A stretch of DNA of 64,000 bases, taken from the NCBI GenBank assembly GCA_009760855.2, contig WPIO01000031.1, forward strand, positions 4,477,501 through 4,541,500, given 5' to 3'. The notes under the pieces were generated by a model that was not told the origin of the DNA, did no database searches, and saw only the letters and a list, made by a program, of their open reading frames with translations. This stretch comes from Cristatella mucedo. Taxonomy: Eukaryota; Bryozoa; Phylactolaemata; Cristatellidae. This document shows, piece by piece, positions 1 through 31,678 of the stretch. Each line of letters opens with the position of its first letter. Within the stretch, counting starts at the first letter, position 1. The position numbers and the translations under genes were made by a program.

Positions 1-18652
<18,652 letters not shown>

Positions 18653-19256
18653 CGCTCGGCGTCCTGCCGGCTATACAGGCTGCCGCACGGTTCGTTTCTC
18701 TGTCACGTGTCACTGCCTGGAGTGGACGAGGGGCGGTACGGGAGTTCGAACGGCCCCGACGTTGACTGCGACGACGACTGCGACGCCGGCGGAACATCGA
18801 CGGAATCTGACGTCTCGAGCGGCGGTAGCGGCGAACGCTCTGAGCAGCTGCAATGAATCGGAAGCTGAGAAGAAAAGACGCGAGACTGAGACTTCGCGAC
18901 AAATTAATTGTAAGTCCGCTAGTAGCTCCGCGTCATCCGTGCCACTCGAATCGATTCGTCGAAGCTCTGCTGAAGAGAGTTTTCTGTGGTGCACTAGAGA
19001 TTTGACCTCGCGGGTCTTACGCACCGTGGAATCGGCTGCGATAGGCAAACGGCAGCCGATGAGAAATGGAAGCGAACGAGGAGCGAGCGATTCGCTCGCT
19101 GTAAGGACTGGCGCGTCTCTGCTGCCGCACTTCGTCGCGAGGCTCGCGCTCACGCCTCCCGAAGGCGACAGAACAGTGCGACCGCGTTTGGTCAATGTGA
19201 GACTCAGCCTCGCTTCTGTCGGGACGTGGTCGAAATCGTGAGCTGCATCGACTCCT
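18653..19256 (-). promoter_or_regulatory. GC-rich 5' flank of the opsin gene
   Basis: A CpG-rich stretch lies directly upstream of the opsin start codon, with reading frames open on both strands because of composition. It may contain the 5' UTR and core promoter. No TATA box or initiator was pinned down. Confidence 0.4.
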
Positions 19257-19257
19257 T

Positions 19258-19436
19258 AAAAAAAAAGTACGAGCTGATTTTACAGCCTCTTTTTGTACAG
19301 AGGCAGAAGAGCCTTAAAGACTATCGCGCCGCTTGCAGCGGCAATAAAGGGTCACCCACAGCAGGATTCGAACGCACCATCTCGGTCACGAGGTTGTGAG
19401 GAGCAACCGCCTTATCTAGTGTGCCATCGCGGCCCA
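19258..19436 (-). mobile_element. tRNA-derived SINE S1
   Basis: Complete-looking minus-strand copy: GGGCCGCGATGGCACACTAG at the tRNA-like end, B box region GTTCGAATCC, central AATAAAG-type block, 3' end GCTGTAAAATCAGCTCG and a long T run (plus-strand A run). Confidence 0.85.
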
Positions 19437-19539
19437 TCGAGCTGTAGTCGTTACCTTGCAACGCTCGAATGGATTTTCGAGCACAAATTCAGCGATGTCA
19501 CACGAGATCTATCAAGCGATTCGGTCCCAATGTGATCCC

Positions 19540-19640
19540 TATTCTATCTATCTATTATTATTATTATATTATTATATAATAATAAATAATAGTAGTCTAA
19601 ATTATAATAAAATTATAGTAATATTATTATCGTCTCGGGG
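19540..19640. repeat. AT-rich (ATT)n-like tract
   Basis: TTATTATTATA and ATAATAAATAATA units. It may be the remnant tail of a LINE A copy, but no tail hairpin is visible. Confidence 0.6.
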
Positions 19641-19689
19641 CTTTACATCGTCGTCCGCTTTCTTGCACTTCCACTTTCGCGCCTTTCCC

Positions 19690-19995
19690 CTACTGCTCTC
19701 AACTAGGGGCCCATCTTCCAAGTTTATGAAGACTATTATCCCTGCATACTACCATGTTTAATGTGCTCCTCCTGAGATTCTCATAGTTACTGCTGCTCTT
19801 CGTAAGAAAACTTTTTAATCTGACCCTAGCCACAGGTTTTGTCTCAGCATCTTGGAACGAGGCTACAGTCAGGCCAGTCGTCAAAAAGTCAACAGTAGAC
19901 CGCGATAATCTGGAGTAACTTCCGTCCAGTCTCCCGACTACCGTTCCTCTCAAAAACACCGGAACGATTTTTTCAGATCAGTAAAACTCTTCCAT
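19690..19995 (+). mobile_element. LINE RT-domain fragment (finger region)
   Basis: Frames read FVSASWNEATVRPVVKKS, NFRPVSRLPFLSKTPER and similar. This is the conserved segment of L2/CR1-type RTs upstream of the catalytic core. Stops and shifts are present. Confidence 0.75.
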
Positions 19996-20261
19996 TGAAA
20001 CGTCAGACCAGTAAGCAAGTTCTTTCTCTTCGAAATGTGCCGGGAAAAGCCGCCCGGCCTCTGGAACAACTTGCTGGTCTCTATTTTACAGAGCCTAAAA
20101 CTCCTTGCCGTGGGCGCTCGGGGTCGTGTCCTTTTTCGACTAAAACTCGGTGTGCGCCCGCCGCCCCCGCCATTTTGAGAGACTCAAACCGCGAGCCGAA
20201 GGAGAGCGGCTCCGCCGCCGCCACCGAAGGCCTCTTAGCGACCGCTAAGCCTCCAGAGTCT

Positions 20262-20612
20262 CGCTCCCAAAGCCTGGAACTCCCTCCCGACCTGCGTCAG
20301 AACATCCCCTGACCTGACCACATTTAAAAGGAACCTAAAAACACACCTATTTAGGACAGCATTTAGTGGGTGCCTGTGATTCGTCCTTGATGTGCTTATG
20401 CGTGCTGACACTGTGCATGCTGCCACTAACGACATTTGCATGCTGACCCTGTGCATGTCACCCCTAACCATATTATTCATTTCGTTTGTCTTTTCAAGCA
20501 TGATTTTACTTACCATTCAATTGCATTTCACTTTACAGCAAATGTAAAGCGCCTAGAGAGAGATTAAGTTCTCTGAGGGCGCTTTATCAAGTGAATCATT
20601 ATTATTAATATC
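20262..20612 (+). mobile_element. LINE family A 3' end
   Basis: It starts at CTCCCAAAGCCTGGAACTCC, runs through the 3' UTR and ends TTTATCAAGTGAATCATTATTATT. It is nearly identical to the 3' ends of the copies at 9300 and 56545, so it belongs to the young group. Confidence 0.88.
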
Positions 20613-21507
20613 TCTCTCTGACCTAGCAGCCCCTCTTAATAATCACGATGGCCGAACGGAGTTATCGCCTCCTCTCAGAATCCAATGTGCAGCGATCCAA
20701 GCTGCAGCCCGGTAAGGCCACTGCAGCTCGGATTGAGGCAGCCCGATCCCGCCCCCTTCGCCACACCCTGAGAGGCCAGCGCCCGAAATCGATTGATTCG
20801 CTCGCGCTTTCTCCTCTTAGTGACCTTTGACTGGCAGCTTCAGCCGTCAGAGGTCAGTCAGAAATCAATTTCGGCTTGGCGAGAACGCTTCTGAAGTTTA
20901 GACACACTGGAACCTAACTCTCTGTATGCCACAGCGGGGAGTAGGGGAATGTCCTTTCTCTGCCAGTATGTCCTATCGCATCGTAAGGATTTCGGCAGTC
21001 ACTCAGCGGGGTATTCAGCAGAGCTGAAGTACTGTAGTACTCACTTGCAGCCAGCAGCCTGCTGAAATCCACAGCCGCGGTGCGCGGCGACTCCGTGCAA
21101 TGCTTCAAGTGCTTGCACCAGCAGTATGCTATCTGTAGAGGCGCGTATCTTGAAGCCGATGTTTATTCGTAATGGAAGTGGCTCCGTAAGGATTTTCAAA
21201 TAAGCACGGTCTCGATTTCTGTTTCCCTAAATTCCTTGCAGGCGGCAATTAGCTGTAACACCACGACGGCTGCGATACGGATGGGATCAGTGAAACCTCT
21301 CCCCTTCCGACCTAAGGAAGAAGCTGGAAGGCTGCCGAATCAGAGGTCGAGAGAGAGAGGTCGAGAGAGAGAGGTCGAGAGAGAGAGAGAAAGAGAGAGA
21401 GAGCTCGCCCCTCCGAGGCTTTAACCCCTAGCACTTTTATGAGCGCTGCTCCTAAATAAGCTGTGTTCCTCAATTAGGCACGTTTCTCCCTCTTCTCTCT
21501 CTGTCTT

Positions 21508-21580
<73 letters not shown>

Positions 21581-21639
21581 GCCTCTCTCTCTGTCTCTCT
21601 CGTTCTTTCTTTCTTTCTCTCTCTCTCTCTCTCACTCTC

Positions 21640-21670
<31 letters not shown>

Positions 21671-22334
21671 ATCACAATCTCTCGCACTCATACTCTCTAT
21701 CTCTCTCTTTATCTCTACCTACCTACCAAACCTCATCATACTCTTCAACGCGTTCTCTCAAAACAAGAAACTAGCAGTCCTTTCTTTCTCTTGAAGACTT
21801 CCGCCGGCAACATTTACTCTTGCAATGAAATTCCCGGACTGAGAAGCTCACTCCCCCAACTCTGGAGGAGGAGGTCACCGATGAGGCTGCCAACCATTCT
21901 TCTCCTCCTCCTCCTCCTCCTCCTCCTGTTTGTGGCGCTTTATTTCCAGCTTTTCTGAGCTGTACAATCTTTGCAGCCAGCGTATAAATATGCTAAATAT
22001 GCTCCGAGCCATCCCCTTGCGGCTGGGTCTTTCCAAGCCATAGTTGCCCGTAAGCTTTTGCTCCTGACTGCTTTGACAGCCCCCTGGCTGAGCTATGATT
22101 AGTCCCTGTTGCTTGGCATCAGCTTTTTGGTGGCCGTTTGCGTTCAGAAAGCGGCTTAGGCCTGTAAGTAAGCTACGGAACAGTCTCCAACGTACGATGC
22201 ACTGAGCGTTCATGGCTTAGTGGCAAGCACTAACGATGCATAGCAATGAGGCATTCCTGTTCGTCAAAGCCGACGTACAAGCAACGGCTATCGAGAGGCG
22301 TTGTGGATAGCTTGTTTTGTTTGTTTCTGTTTGT
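20613..22334. other. Intergenic stretch without recognised gene
   Basis: It contains GA/CT-rich simple repeats (21345-21405 and 21500-21720), a (CCT)n tract at about 21898-21930 and otherwise unique sequence. A short frame from ATG 20649 reads MAERSYRLLSESN for 60 codons but has no recognisable domain. Confidence 0.6.
21500..21720. repeat. (CT)n-rich compound microsatellite
   Basis: CT, GTCT and TTTC units occur over about 220 bp. Confidence 0.9.
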
Positions 22335-22770
22335 TTGTTTGTATCTCCGTCTGTAACTCCACAAAGTCATAAAGACCATGTGGGTGTTACGCGGGAGAGT
22401 TTTGTGTAGCGCACTCACAGCCTAAGCGGCTTTCGGTACGCATTCGGTAGCCAACAGACTTCGTCTCACGCGACAAAGAGAAAGTGGGAAGCATAGCAGA
22501 GTCAGGAGAGCAGTTGAGGTAGTGAGCAGCATAGAAGTAGCAGCTCAGGACCGCTGAAAAGGATGAGCCATAGTCGGCAGTAGGAGAGTAGTTGTCGTTG
22601 CATAAGAATTGTGGAAGCGAGTTCCACAGTCACGGACCTGCAGAGCTAAAGCTTCTGTCGCCAACGGTCTTTAAGCGGAGGAATGGGACGGCTAATTTAT
22701 TGTCCACACAGGACCTGAGGGCGCGAACAGGCTGAAACTGATGCAGCAGTTCTGTAGGCTTGCTTGCTAT
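22335..22770 (-). mobile_element. LINE family B 3' end
   Basis: About 90% identical by eye to 4035-4440 (AAGCGGCTTTCGGTACGC, CAACAGACTT, GGGAAGCATAGCAGAGTC, TCCACAGTC). It covers the 3' UTR and the last coding part. Confidence 0.85.
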
Positions 22771-23119
22771 GCAACGAAGCATGTCGCCAGATGCTTTCAC
22801 CGGCTTGGTGGACAGTAGCTCTCACGAATCGGGAGGCTGCTGAAGCGGTGACCACGTGGAATGGATGCGATGCGGCCGAAGGAGTGGAATGGTCGGCACC
22901 GGCGAGGACGCCGCCACGAGGATAATCACTCTCATCGATACAGCGTATTGATGGTCGACCATGCGCCGACTTCGACTGAGAAAGGCTAGATATTCATGCG
23001 GAAGAGATGGCCATCTGTTCTGACGCAGTCCTAAGTAATGAAACTGAATGAATAGCGGTATTTACTAAAGCCAATTGGAGCACCCGAGAAGCTGATTTCA
23101 AACAAGTCACTTCCGCTCT

Positions 23120-23205
23120 TAGCTAATGTAAAGTGCCTAGAAAAAGATTGAGTTCTCTGAGGGCGCTATATCAAATGTATTATTATTATCATTATTATTA
23201 CTACT
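23120..23205 (+). mobile_element. LINE A 3' tail
   Basis: TAATGTAAAGTGCCTAGAAA, GATTGAGTTCTCTGAGGGCG and an (ATT)n run. The body is missing, so this is an extremely 5'-truncated insertion. Confidence 0.82.
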
Positions 23206-23861
23206 ACTATAGCTAAGCGGTGCTCAGTGCTCACACTTGATGAGCCCGGTAGTGGGTACGAGCCCTGCAGCAAGTAAACTTCTGTTGTCTGCAGCGAACG
23301 GAAGAGAAGCGATAGTAGCAATAGTAGGCTACTCTGCCGCTAAGTAAACGCGTCTGTCCAATCGCCTAATCTGTTTACTTTACTTTGTACATGCACACGC
23401 TTGAGCGGTAGCAATTCGTGTCACGTGACAGCATTTAAATGCACCCTCATCTCGAGAACACGCGCGTACTCGCGCTTATATTTTCTGCTTACGTGCGCAG
23501 GTACACTGCCTACAGCAGAGTTAACAGGGCCATTTAGAAATACACCTAGATGCAAATAAAAACGGTCTTGCGTCCTGACCCGGGCATCGTAACAATGACA
23601 GCAGTCCAGAGCGAATCGCCGCAAATCTGTACACGTTATACGCCGCCCGTCAGGTTTCCGCCTTCGCGTCAGAGCGCCATAAACTTGCCTTGCAGTCGCA
23701 GCGTTCACGAGTGACAGCGAGATTGCGACGAAGAAGAACCAGGCGCTTCGATCGCAGCCTTCGTCTGCATTCGGACATTTAGCAGCCGCGTCAGTCCGTC
23801 TGTCTCTGGTTCGCGCTCTGCTAACGAGCTCGGCATCATCTATTCAGCAAATTGAAAGTGA

Positions 23862-23925
23862 CACCTAGACAGAGATTAAGCTCTCTTAGGGCGCTACATC
23901 AAATGTATTATTGCTTTTATTACTA
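23862..23925 (+). mobile_element. LINE A 3' tail
   Basis: ACACCTAGACAGAGATTAAG, CTCTCTTAGGGCGCTACATC and AAATGTATTATTG. This is a second tail-only insertion, 0.7 kb from the previous one. Confidence 0.78.
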
Positions 23926-24036
23926 TCTAGCCGTCGGTCGGCGAACATTGAATTGCACCCGCACGAACCTTACATGGCGGCGGCTAGAAATACTTCCGAC
24001 TGTGCTTTTGCTCCAGCGGCTCGCTAAAGGGGATGC

Positions 24037-24089
24037 CGCATTGGCTCCGGGCGGGCGGCGTTGCACGCCGCCCGCCCGGAGCCAATGCG
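24037..24089. repeat. Perfect hairpin with 25-bp arms and 3-nt loop, carrying ATTGG/CCAAT and GC boxes
   Basis: Arms 24037-24061 and 24065-24089 are exact reverse complements; the loop is TGC. Each arm holds an inverted CCAAT box and a GGGCGGG GC box. Confidence 0.9.
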
Positions 24090-25557
24090 ATTGGCTCGCC
24101 GCGAGACGGCGCCGAGCTCTGCCGCGCGAGCCGGCGCGCAGCAGCGGCTCGCCGACCGAGGCACTTCCTCGCGTGCGGGCTGCGAAGTTCGCGTCGGAGA
24201 TGGCGTTTTTCAGCTGCTCCCAAATCAGCACGCGGGTGTCCCTGCCGCCTTGTCAGGCCGTGTCAATCTCTAGCTGGCATGACGGCCAATGTTGAGAAGA
24301 TGTCGGCGCCTCTACCGGACGAGCATCGCGAGTCGGCCAGCGAGCGGCTGATCGCCTTGACCTCGACGCTCAATTTCAGAGCCACGTTCTCCACACGGAA
24401 ATTCGCTCGGAAATGGGAGTCGCGATCGACCAAACTAATTGCGCAGATGCAGAGGCAACGAAGAGTTCGCTCTCTGCCTCCACGTCCGTCGTCTCGTGTC
24501 GTACCTCCAGTAAGCCGAGCCGTCTAATTTCCGGCTGGAATCTCCGTCTGGGTTTTCTAACTACACGGACGACTTAGCAATTTGATTAAGATTCTAACAA
24601 GCTACGCCGCTCGGATCGGTGTGCGTTTCAGCGGAAACTTTGCAGTGCCTTTGCCGCTCGCATTCGCCGGAACCATCGGAGCTGGAATGTCAACGCGAGG
24701 CAACGAACGACTGCCGCCTCTGCCATAGCCGTGGACGATCCGAACAGCGATTCCGCAGCGGCTCCTGGCTGTAGTCTTGCCTATCCTCCTCGCAGTGTCT
24801 CTTTTAAAATCGCAGCTTCTACGACTGCCAGGCAGATGAAAGTTCACCCCCAGACTATCAGGCGTACAAGTTAGCTTTCGCGACGGCGAACTTCCGCGTT
24901 GAGCACCGCCGGCGGGCGGCGGCGAATCTTCGCGGGTCTTTATTCCGAGCGTGCGCATTCGCGAGAAAATTACGCAAGAGCGCGAGGTGGGATCCGAGCC
25001 TGGGCCCATCGAGATCCTCGTCGTAGGGCCTCGGTCATAAATCGACATTTAAAGGTCAGTCGTCCAAATCGAAGGGTCGTAAAGTGTCAGCAACCGGCGT
25101 GAACCGCAGGCCAAAGTGTACGCTCGTTACACTCTCGAGCCGCGCCGCCATGATGGCGGCACAGACGGCGGCAACGCTGCTGCTGCTGCCTGTCGAGCGG
25201 CGGTCACCCGGGAACAGCTTTTCAGAAGAAGCGTAAGGTAATAGTCGACCAGCTCCCAGCGCCGCCGCCGTGCGCCGTCGCGGGAAGTACGCCCGCGCAA
25301 GTCGTTCGCTCGGCGATCCCCGGGTCATTTTTGCAGACAAAACGCGAGGCAATAGTAGTTACGACAATATTAATTCTCGCCACTCGTGCGCAGCTAAGCC
25401 TCGCGAGCTCGTGCGATGCCCATTTCCGGGAAAAAGCGCACGGGCCCGCGCGACAGCCGAGCGTGGCGCCATAGCGGCTTCCGGGTCGACACGCCGAAGC
25501 TCGGCCGGAAGTCAACGGCGCCGCTTCGCCGAACGCCGGACTTGAAGCGAGGCCAGC

Positions 25558-25915
<358 letters not shown>

Positions 25916-27436
25916 AGGCGTTGGGGCAAAAGAAAGAGCCTCTCTGCAAACGCCGGGTTCGTTCAGCGAGCGCGTCGGTAGCACGCTATTCGCACAGCCC
26001 TAAGCTGGGACGATCACAGCTTGAAGCACGCCGGCGGCGCCGGCCATTTTTAGCCACCCACCCACCCCCCTCCCAGCAGAGCAGCGGACCGCCGCGAGCG
26101 GCCTAGCGCTGAGCGCAACAGCGCCCGCCAGATGCGCCGCGTTCGCCGGTACGCGACGACTCGCGCCGTCCGCCATTCCGACCGGTCAGGCGTACGCGAG
26201 CAGTTAGCCGCGTCTGCTCGTCTCCGCGGAGCTGCCGCCGCCATCGAGCCGACATCCGCCGCCGCCGGCATTGCAATCGACACCTCGCATCGTCGGTGCA
26301 GAATACCACGATCCACTTCCTGGTCCAGTCACCTCTCGAGTTCCGCATTATGTAGGTCAGCGCCAGGCGCCCGCGGCAAGCAGCGACCGAGCAGCACGCC
26401 CCTGGCGGTGGCGGGGAAGAGGGTGGGGGGGGGGGAGAAAAAACAGGCGGCGCACGAGTAACGGAAGCCAGCCGCTTTCACTTGCGTCAGCTGTGCCGCC
26501 ACCTCATTGGCTGCAGCGGGCGGGAGTCGTAAGGGAGCTAACGGAAAACATGGCGCCGTCCATGAGGCGTGGGCGCTTCGCAGTGTTTTCTGGTCGAGAC
26601 TAACCCCCCCCCAACCACCCACCGCCCCGCCCGCCCCATGCAGCTGGAGGACCGTGAACTACTGGCTTGCGCTCGCCGGTCGAAGCACTCGCGGCTGCTG
26701 CGTCGCAACGATCCGAGTTGGGCGCCGACGACGGCTCCGAAGTGGCTATCAGCCATCTGCAAACAGCGCTTCGACGGACCCTCACGCCTCGCAGGTGCGC
26801 TGCACCGTCGATGCTCCGGACTGAGCGTGAGCGCGTCCCCGCCGCCGCTGCTGCCGAGCGAAGCGCGCCGCCTCGTCGGGTCACAGCGGGTCCCGTTCGC
26901 TCATTAGACAGCTTATTAGACCGCCGCCTCGACGCGTGCACCATGGAGGGGCGACCGATTCTTAATTGGGCCGCTGTCGCTGAAATGCGGGCGTCACTGT
27001 CGCCGCCGCCGCTGCGCTCGTCACGGCGTTACGGCCGCGCCGTCAGCCGGCGCGTCGTTTAACGCTCGTTCACTTCCTGCTCGCGGATCGGGCGTCTCGC
27101 CGTTCGGGTTCCTCGCGACGCCGGCGCAGCGCCGTTCGCCGCGGCCGCCCAACTTTGGCTAGTGGGAAATCTTCGTTCGTCGGCAGTGGCGATGCCCACC
27201 TCATCGTCCGCGAAGGAGATGCCGAGGTAACCCAGTGCTGGGCGCTTGCAGCCGACTGGACCGCGAGGCCGGGCCGCGAGGCCGGGCCGCGAGGCCTTCT
27301 GAGGACGCTCAAAAAAACCTGAGCGAACGACTGGGTGCCACTATGCACGCCGCCACCCCTGCTGCCACCACTACCACCTCGGCATGGTTCGGCACTGAAA
27401 AGCCTCGGCGGTAAAATCGCCGGTCATCCTGTCAAT

Positions 27437-27935
27437 AGTAATAATAATACGTTTTCGATAGCACCCTCAGAGAGCTCAATCTCTTTCTAGGCACTTCGCA
27501 TTTGCTGCAAAGGAAGCACGATCGAATGATTAGTGGCAGCATGCTCAATAAACAGCAAGAATACCATGGTTAGGGGTGACATGCACACGGTCAGCATGCA
27601 AGTGTTGTTAGTGGCAACATGCAGCACGGATAAGCATACATAGGACGACTCACGTGGACCCTCTAAATGTTGCTATAAATAGATTATTTTTTAGTTTCTT
27701 TTTTTAAACGTGGACAAGTCAAGAGATGTGATGTCGAAATTCAGGAGTGAGTTCCGGGCTTTGGGAGCATACGAACTAAAGGCACGCTCTCTAAAGGACT
27801 TGAGATGTGTACGAGATATGGGTAAACAGTTGGATTCCGAAAAACGGGTGGTACGTTGCTTAGCCTGGTCGGGGAGTAGATCTGATAGGTAGGCTGGAGC
27901 CAAAGAATGAAGGGACCTGAAAGTTAGTGACATCC
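27437..27935 (-). mobile_element. LINE family A 3' end
   Basis: The minus strand reads LTFRSLHSLAPAYLSDLLP and AFSSYAPKARNSL. The tail with the plus-strand block AGAGAGCTCAATCTCTTTCT and an ATA-type run is at 27440-27510. Confidence 0.85.
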
Positions 27936-28500
27936 GATGAACCGATGAAATATGGGGCACCTCAGGTATGTGCTGGGTGGCAGTTCTTTTCATTGTTTAT
28001 GTTCTCCCTCTTGCTGATCGAGGCTTTCACTTCTGTGCAGATGACACTAAGTTGTACCTTTGCTTTGATCCCTCCCAGCCCTCCAGCTCGTCGAATTCTC
28101 TCAACTCCCTTGCTGCATGCATTGATAACATTTGTACATAGATGGCAGCAAACTTTCTTAAATTGAATGATGATAAAACCAACTTGCTTGTTATTAGCAA
28201 ACCAAGTGTCATTCAGAAATTGGAAAGGTTAATGCTCAAAATCGGTTCTGCCACGAAATCTATTTATCATGTTCCGAAGTGACCTTTCATTAGACGATCA
28301 CGTCAGCTAGACAGTCAACTCTGCCTACTTTCAGCTACATAACATTGTTAAAATTTGGGCTTGTTTAGACAGGGATACCACATCTAAATGGGTCCATGCA
28401 TTTGGGACATACCGTCTTGACTTCTATAATTCACTGCTTACTCGTCTAACGGCCTGTGCACTCAGGCACTTACAGCCGGTGCAAAACTTCGGCCTGGACC
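27935..28500 (+). mobile_element. LINE family A fragment (RT catalytic box onwards)
   Basis: Plus-strand frames read FHFCADDTKLYLCFDPS, NSLNSLAACIDNIC and WMAANFLKLNDDKTNLLVIS, then AYFQLHNIVKIWACLD. It abuts the opposite-strand copy at 27437-27935 head to head. Confidence 0.83.
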
Positions 28501-28939
28501 AGAAGCATTTAGGCGAGTGCGGTAGTAAGGTGCCTTAGTAGCCACGTCTATAGTGAGCCTAATAAGAATAGTAATGCATTTGTATAGAGCCCTCACAGAA
28601 CTTAAGCTCTTTCTAAGCACCTTACATATGCAGCAAAGGAAGCACGGTCATATGGTTAATAATAGCATGTATAATGTCATCAAGGATAACATGGTTATTA
28701 GAGGTGACATGCACAGGGTCAGCATGGAAAGCTGGTTCGTGGCAGCATGCACAATATCAGCACGCATGAGCATACAAAGAACGAATCACATGGACCCACT
28801 ACATTCTGTGGCAAATAGTTGGTTTATTTGCCTTTTTTAAATGCCAAGTCAGAGGATGTCGTGACAGCAATCGGGAGTGCGATCCAGGCTTTGTGAGCTT
28901 ACGAACTAAAGGCACAGTCTCCAACGGATTCGAGGTTCG

Positions 28940-29256
28940 TATGATGCACAGCTCTGCAGGTCCTAGACTGTGGAACTCGCTTCCACGATTCTTACGCAAC
29001 GACAACTACTCTCCTGCTGATGACTATTGCTCATACTTTCCAGCGGTCCTGAGCTGCTAGTTCCATGCTACTCGCTACCTCAACTGCTTTCCTGACTCTG
29101 CTATGCTTCCCACTTTCTCTATGTTGTGCGAGACGAAGTCTGTTGGCTACCGAAAGCGTACCGAAAGCCTCTTAGGCTGTGAGTGCGCTATACAGAAATC
29201 TCCTGCGTAACTCCCACATGGTCTTTGTGGAGTTACAGACTGAGATACATTAAATT
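28940..29256 (+). mobile_element. LINE family B 3' end, nested in LINE A
   Basis: The plus strand carries GTCCTAGACTGTGGAACTCG, ACTCTGCTATGCTTCCC, the ACGAAGTCTGTTGGCTACCG block and GAGTTACAGACTGAGATAC. It is inserted opposite to the host LINE. Confidence 0.82.
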
Positions 29257-29873
29257 ACAGCCAAGCGATTTGATTCAGAAAAGCAGTGCTGTGCTGCTTA
29301 GCCTGTGGGAGAATAGTTTTGATAGGTATGCGAGCCAGAGAATGACGGGACCTAAAAGTGAGTGACAGAACCTTGAAGTCGATATGCTGCTTGATTGGAA
29401 GCCAGTGCAGGTCGGCGAGAAGAGGAGTGGATGTGGCAACTTCGATACTCATGACAGGGGCTCTTAGCTGTTGAGTTTTGCACCAACTGTAAGTCCCTGA
29501 TTGCACAGGCCGGTAGACCAGCAAGCAGTGAGTTACAGAAGTCGAGAGAGGATGTCACCAAAAAAATGTATAGATCAATTTAGATGTGGTATTCCTGTCT
29601 AAACAAGCCCGAGTTTTAACAATGTTATGTAGCTGAAATAGGCAGACTTGACTGCGTGGAGCTGATATGGTCGTCTAATGAAAGGTCACTTTGGAACTGG
29701 ACTCCTAGATTTCGTGCAGATGCAATCAAAAATGTGCTGGCAGAGCAGATTGTGAGCATTTAGCTTGCAATTTCGGAGTTGCACTTGGTTTTCCCATAAC
29801 TCGTAAGTTGTTTTTGTTGTCATTTAATTTGAGAAAATGTGTTGCCGTCAATATGCAGATGTCACCAATATAA

Positions 29874-30027
29874 TAACTAGCTGATTCAACAGCCTCTTTT
29901 ATATAGCGACATTAGAGCTTTTACGGCTATCGCCACCGCGTGCAGCAACAGCAATAAAGGATCGCCCACCGAAGAACCCACATAAAAAGCAACTAAACTA
30001 CCTGACCTGCTATGTCATCACGGCTCA
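29874..30027 (-). mobile_element. tRNA-derived SINE S1, nested in LINE A
   Basis: An S1 copy with an eroded tRNA part. It starts (minus strand) TGAGCCGTGATGACATAGCA and ends GAGGCTGTTGAATCAGCTAG. It sits just 3' of the RT catalytic box of the host LINE. Confidence 0.8.
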
Positions 30028-31641
30028 GCAGTACACGCAGCAAGGGTGTGTAGAGAATTCTCCGTGATCGAGGGCTGGTTTGGATCGAAGCAAATGTGCA
30101 ACCAAGTGTCGTCTGCATCGAAGTGAAAGCCTAGGTAGTAGGCCGTGTGCAGTAACGACGTCGGTAGTGTGAGCCTTGCCTTGCCATGCGTGTCAGAAGC
30201 CGACCGGCACTGCCTTCCTTTGCGGCTGCTTGAAGACGTTAGCTCTGCAAAGCCGTTCCGGTCCATTTAGATAGTAATGGGGCAAGTCGCGGCAGGAGCA
30301 GTCGAGACTCTCGCTAGGGCACAGCTGCCTTGCCGAACGCAGGACGCCCGGCTCTCTGCTGGTGGCAGAGCAGAGCAGTTTTGAGGCAACAAAGGTACGA
30401 TAGTCGCAGACCCGGTGGAGCTGGCATAGATTGACGTAAGCCAGCGCATTCTGTTCATTTCGCATTCCTGCGCTCTTGCCGTCACGGTTTTTTGTAAGAG
30501 TGACTGCCCGCGGCAGACAGAGCTGGCTGCTATTAAGCTGCTGCACTCGCTCGGGCGCGTCTACTGCCCAATCTGCTGCCACCTCTGCCACAATCGTTTC
30601 CACTGCTTGCCGCCGACTGCAGCTGCCGCCACTGCCACTGCTCTCGGCACTGCCACCGGCCGCTGCTACTTCCGCAACTGCTGCCACCTTAAGTGGTGCT
30701 GCCTCTTCTTGACCTTGTCTACTGCTTGTCCAGGACCGTGATAAATGCTGGCGTGAGGCAAGAGGACGCAGATAATTACTTCGTCTTCGATTCGTGTAAA
30801 GGTAAGCGCCGCCGCCAGCCGCGTACGTTTTGTGCAGGAGCCGAGCGATGCACATGCACGCTTGGTTCATCGATCCTGGGGCGGGCGCGCGGGGGACCGG
30901 CGGTGCATGCCCCACCCCCCCTGCCCCGCCCCCAGGATCGAAGGGCCAGCTGCTGGTTTGTTTTCTTTGTACTGCAGCTGCCACTGTTGGCTGTCGTGAC
31001 TGCTAAATATTTAACCGAATTCTCATAGGCGAGGTTTGTTGTCATAACTTTTCGGCACGTGGGCACTGAGTTTGATTCGTCCGTGTGATGACACGCTGCC
31101 ATGGCCTACACGTAAAAGTAAAAGTGAAGCACCCGCCAGACTTGCTTGCCGTCGTAGCCCACCTCGAGATCTCTACTTGCGTGCGTGCTGGTGGTGCTGC
31201 TGCTTTGATGGTGGCCACACTGCGGGTGGCCACTTCTGCCTACCCTCGTGCGTCAGTGGCTGTTGACTCGCCATCGCCGGGGAGTCGCCGGCTGTTGACT
31301 GCTGTTGCTGCTGCCTTCGTGCAGCTTGTAGCTCAGCGCGCCTCGCTGTCGAGCGGCAGCACACTGCGCGCACGTGCCGGAGGGGCAGATCCTGTTGCCT
31401 TGCCACCTGGGCGGCTGACTTGAAGACCCTCCCGAAGCCCTTGACGACCCTGTCGTGAGAGGCTCGACGTCGTGAAGGGCCAAGCGCTGCTGCTGCGCAG
31501 GTTCTCGCGGATCGCCGAAGCAACGTGTCGCTCGGGTCACGTGCCGCCTCCTGCTGCTTCGTTTGATAGCTTCGCTGCTGCTTGAACGTGCTGCTGGTGC
31601 TTTGCAGCAGTGCAGACAGTTGGGAGAGAGAAAGAGAAAGA

Positions 31642-31678
<37 letters not shown>

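Larger units (their letters stand above)
28560..30180 (-). mobile_element. LINE family A copy with two nested insertions
   Basis: Segments 28560-28940, 29257-29873 and 30028-30180 form one minus-strand LINE A from 3' tail to the RT box (GFHFDADDTWLHICFDP). It is interrupted by a LINE B fragment (28940-29256) and an S1 SINE (29874-30027). The coding order is kept across both interruptions. Confidence 0.82.

Noticed and set aside
23200-23280. tRNA-like segment behind a LINE A tail (GGTAGTGGGTACGAGCCC)
   Set aside because: No cloverleaf can be drawn and the A and B boxes are not convincing; perhaps an eroded SINE.
26050-27062. Several overlapping open frames in the CpG-rich region considered as exons
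   Set aside because: Open in most frames on both strands through composition; no recognisable domain or consistent splice sites.
30193-30984. A 263-codon minus-strand open frame upstream of HHAT
   Set aside because: Low-complexity Ala/Ser composition, no domain and no splice context; probably a chance frame in GC-rich DNA.
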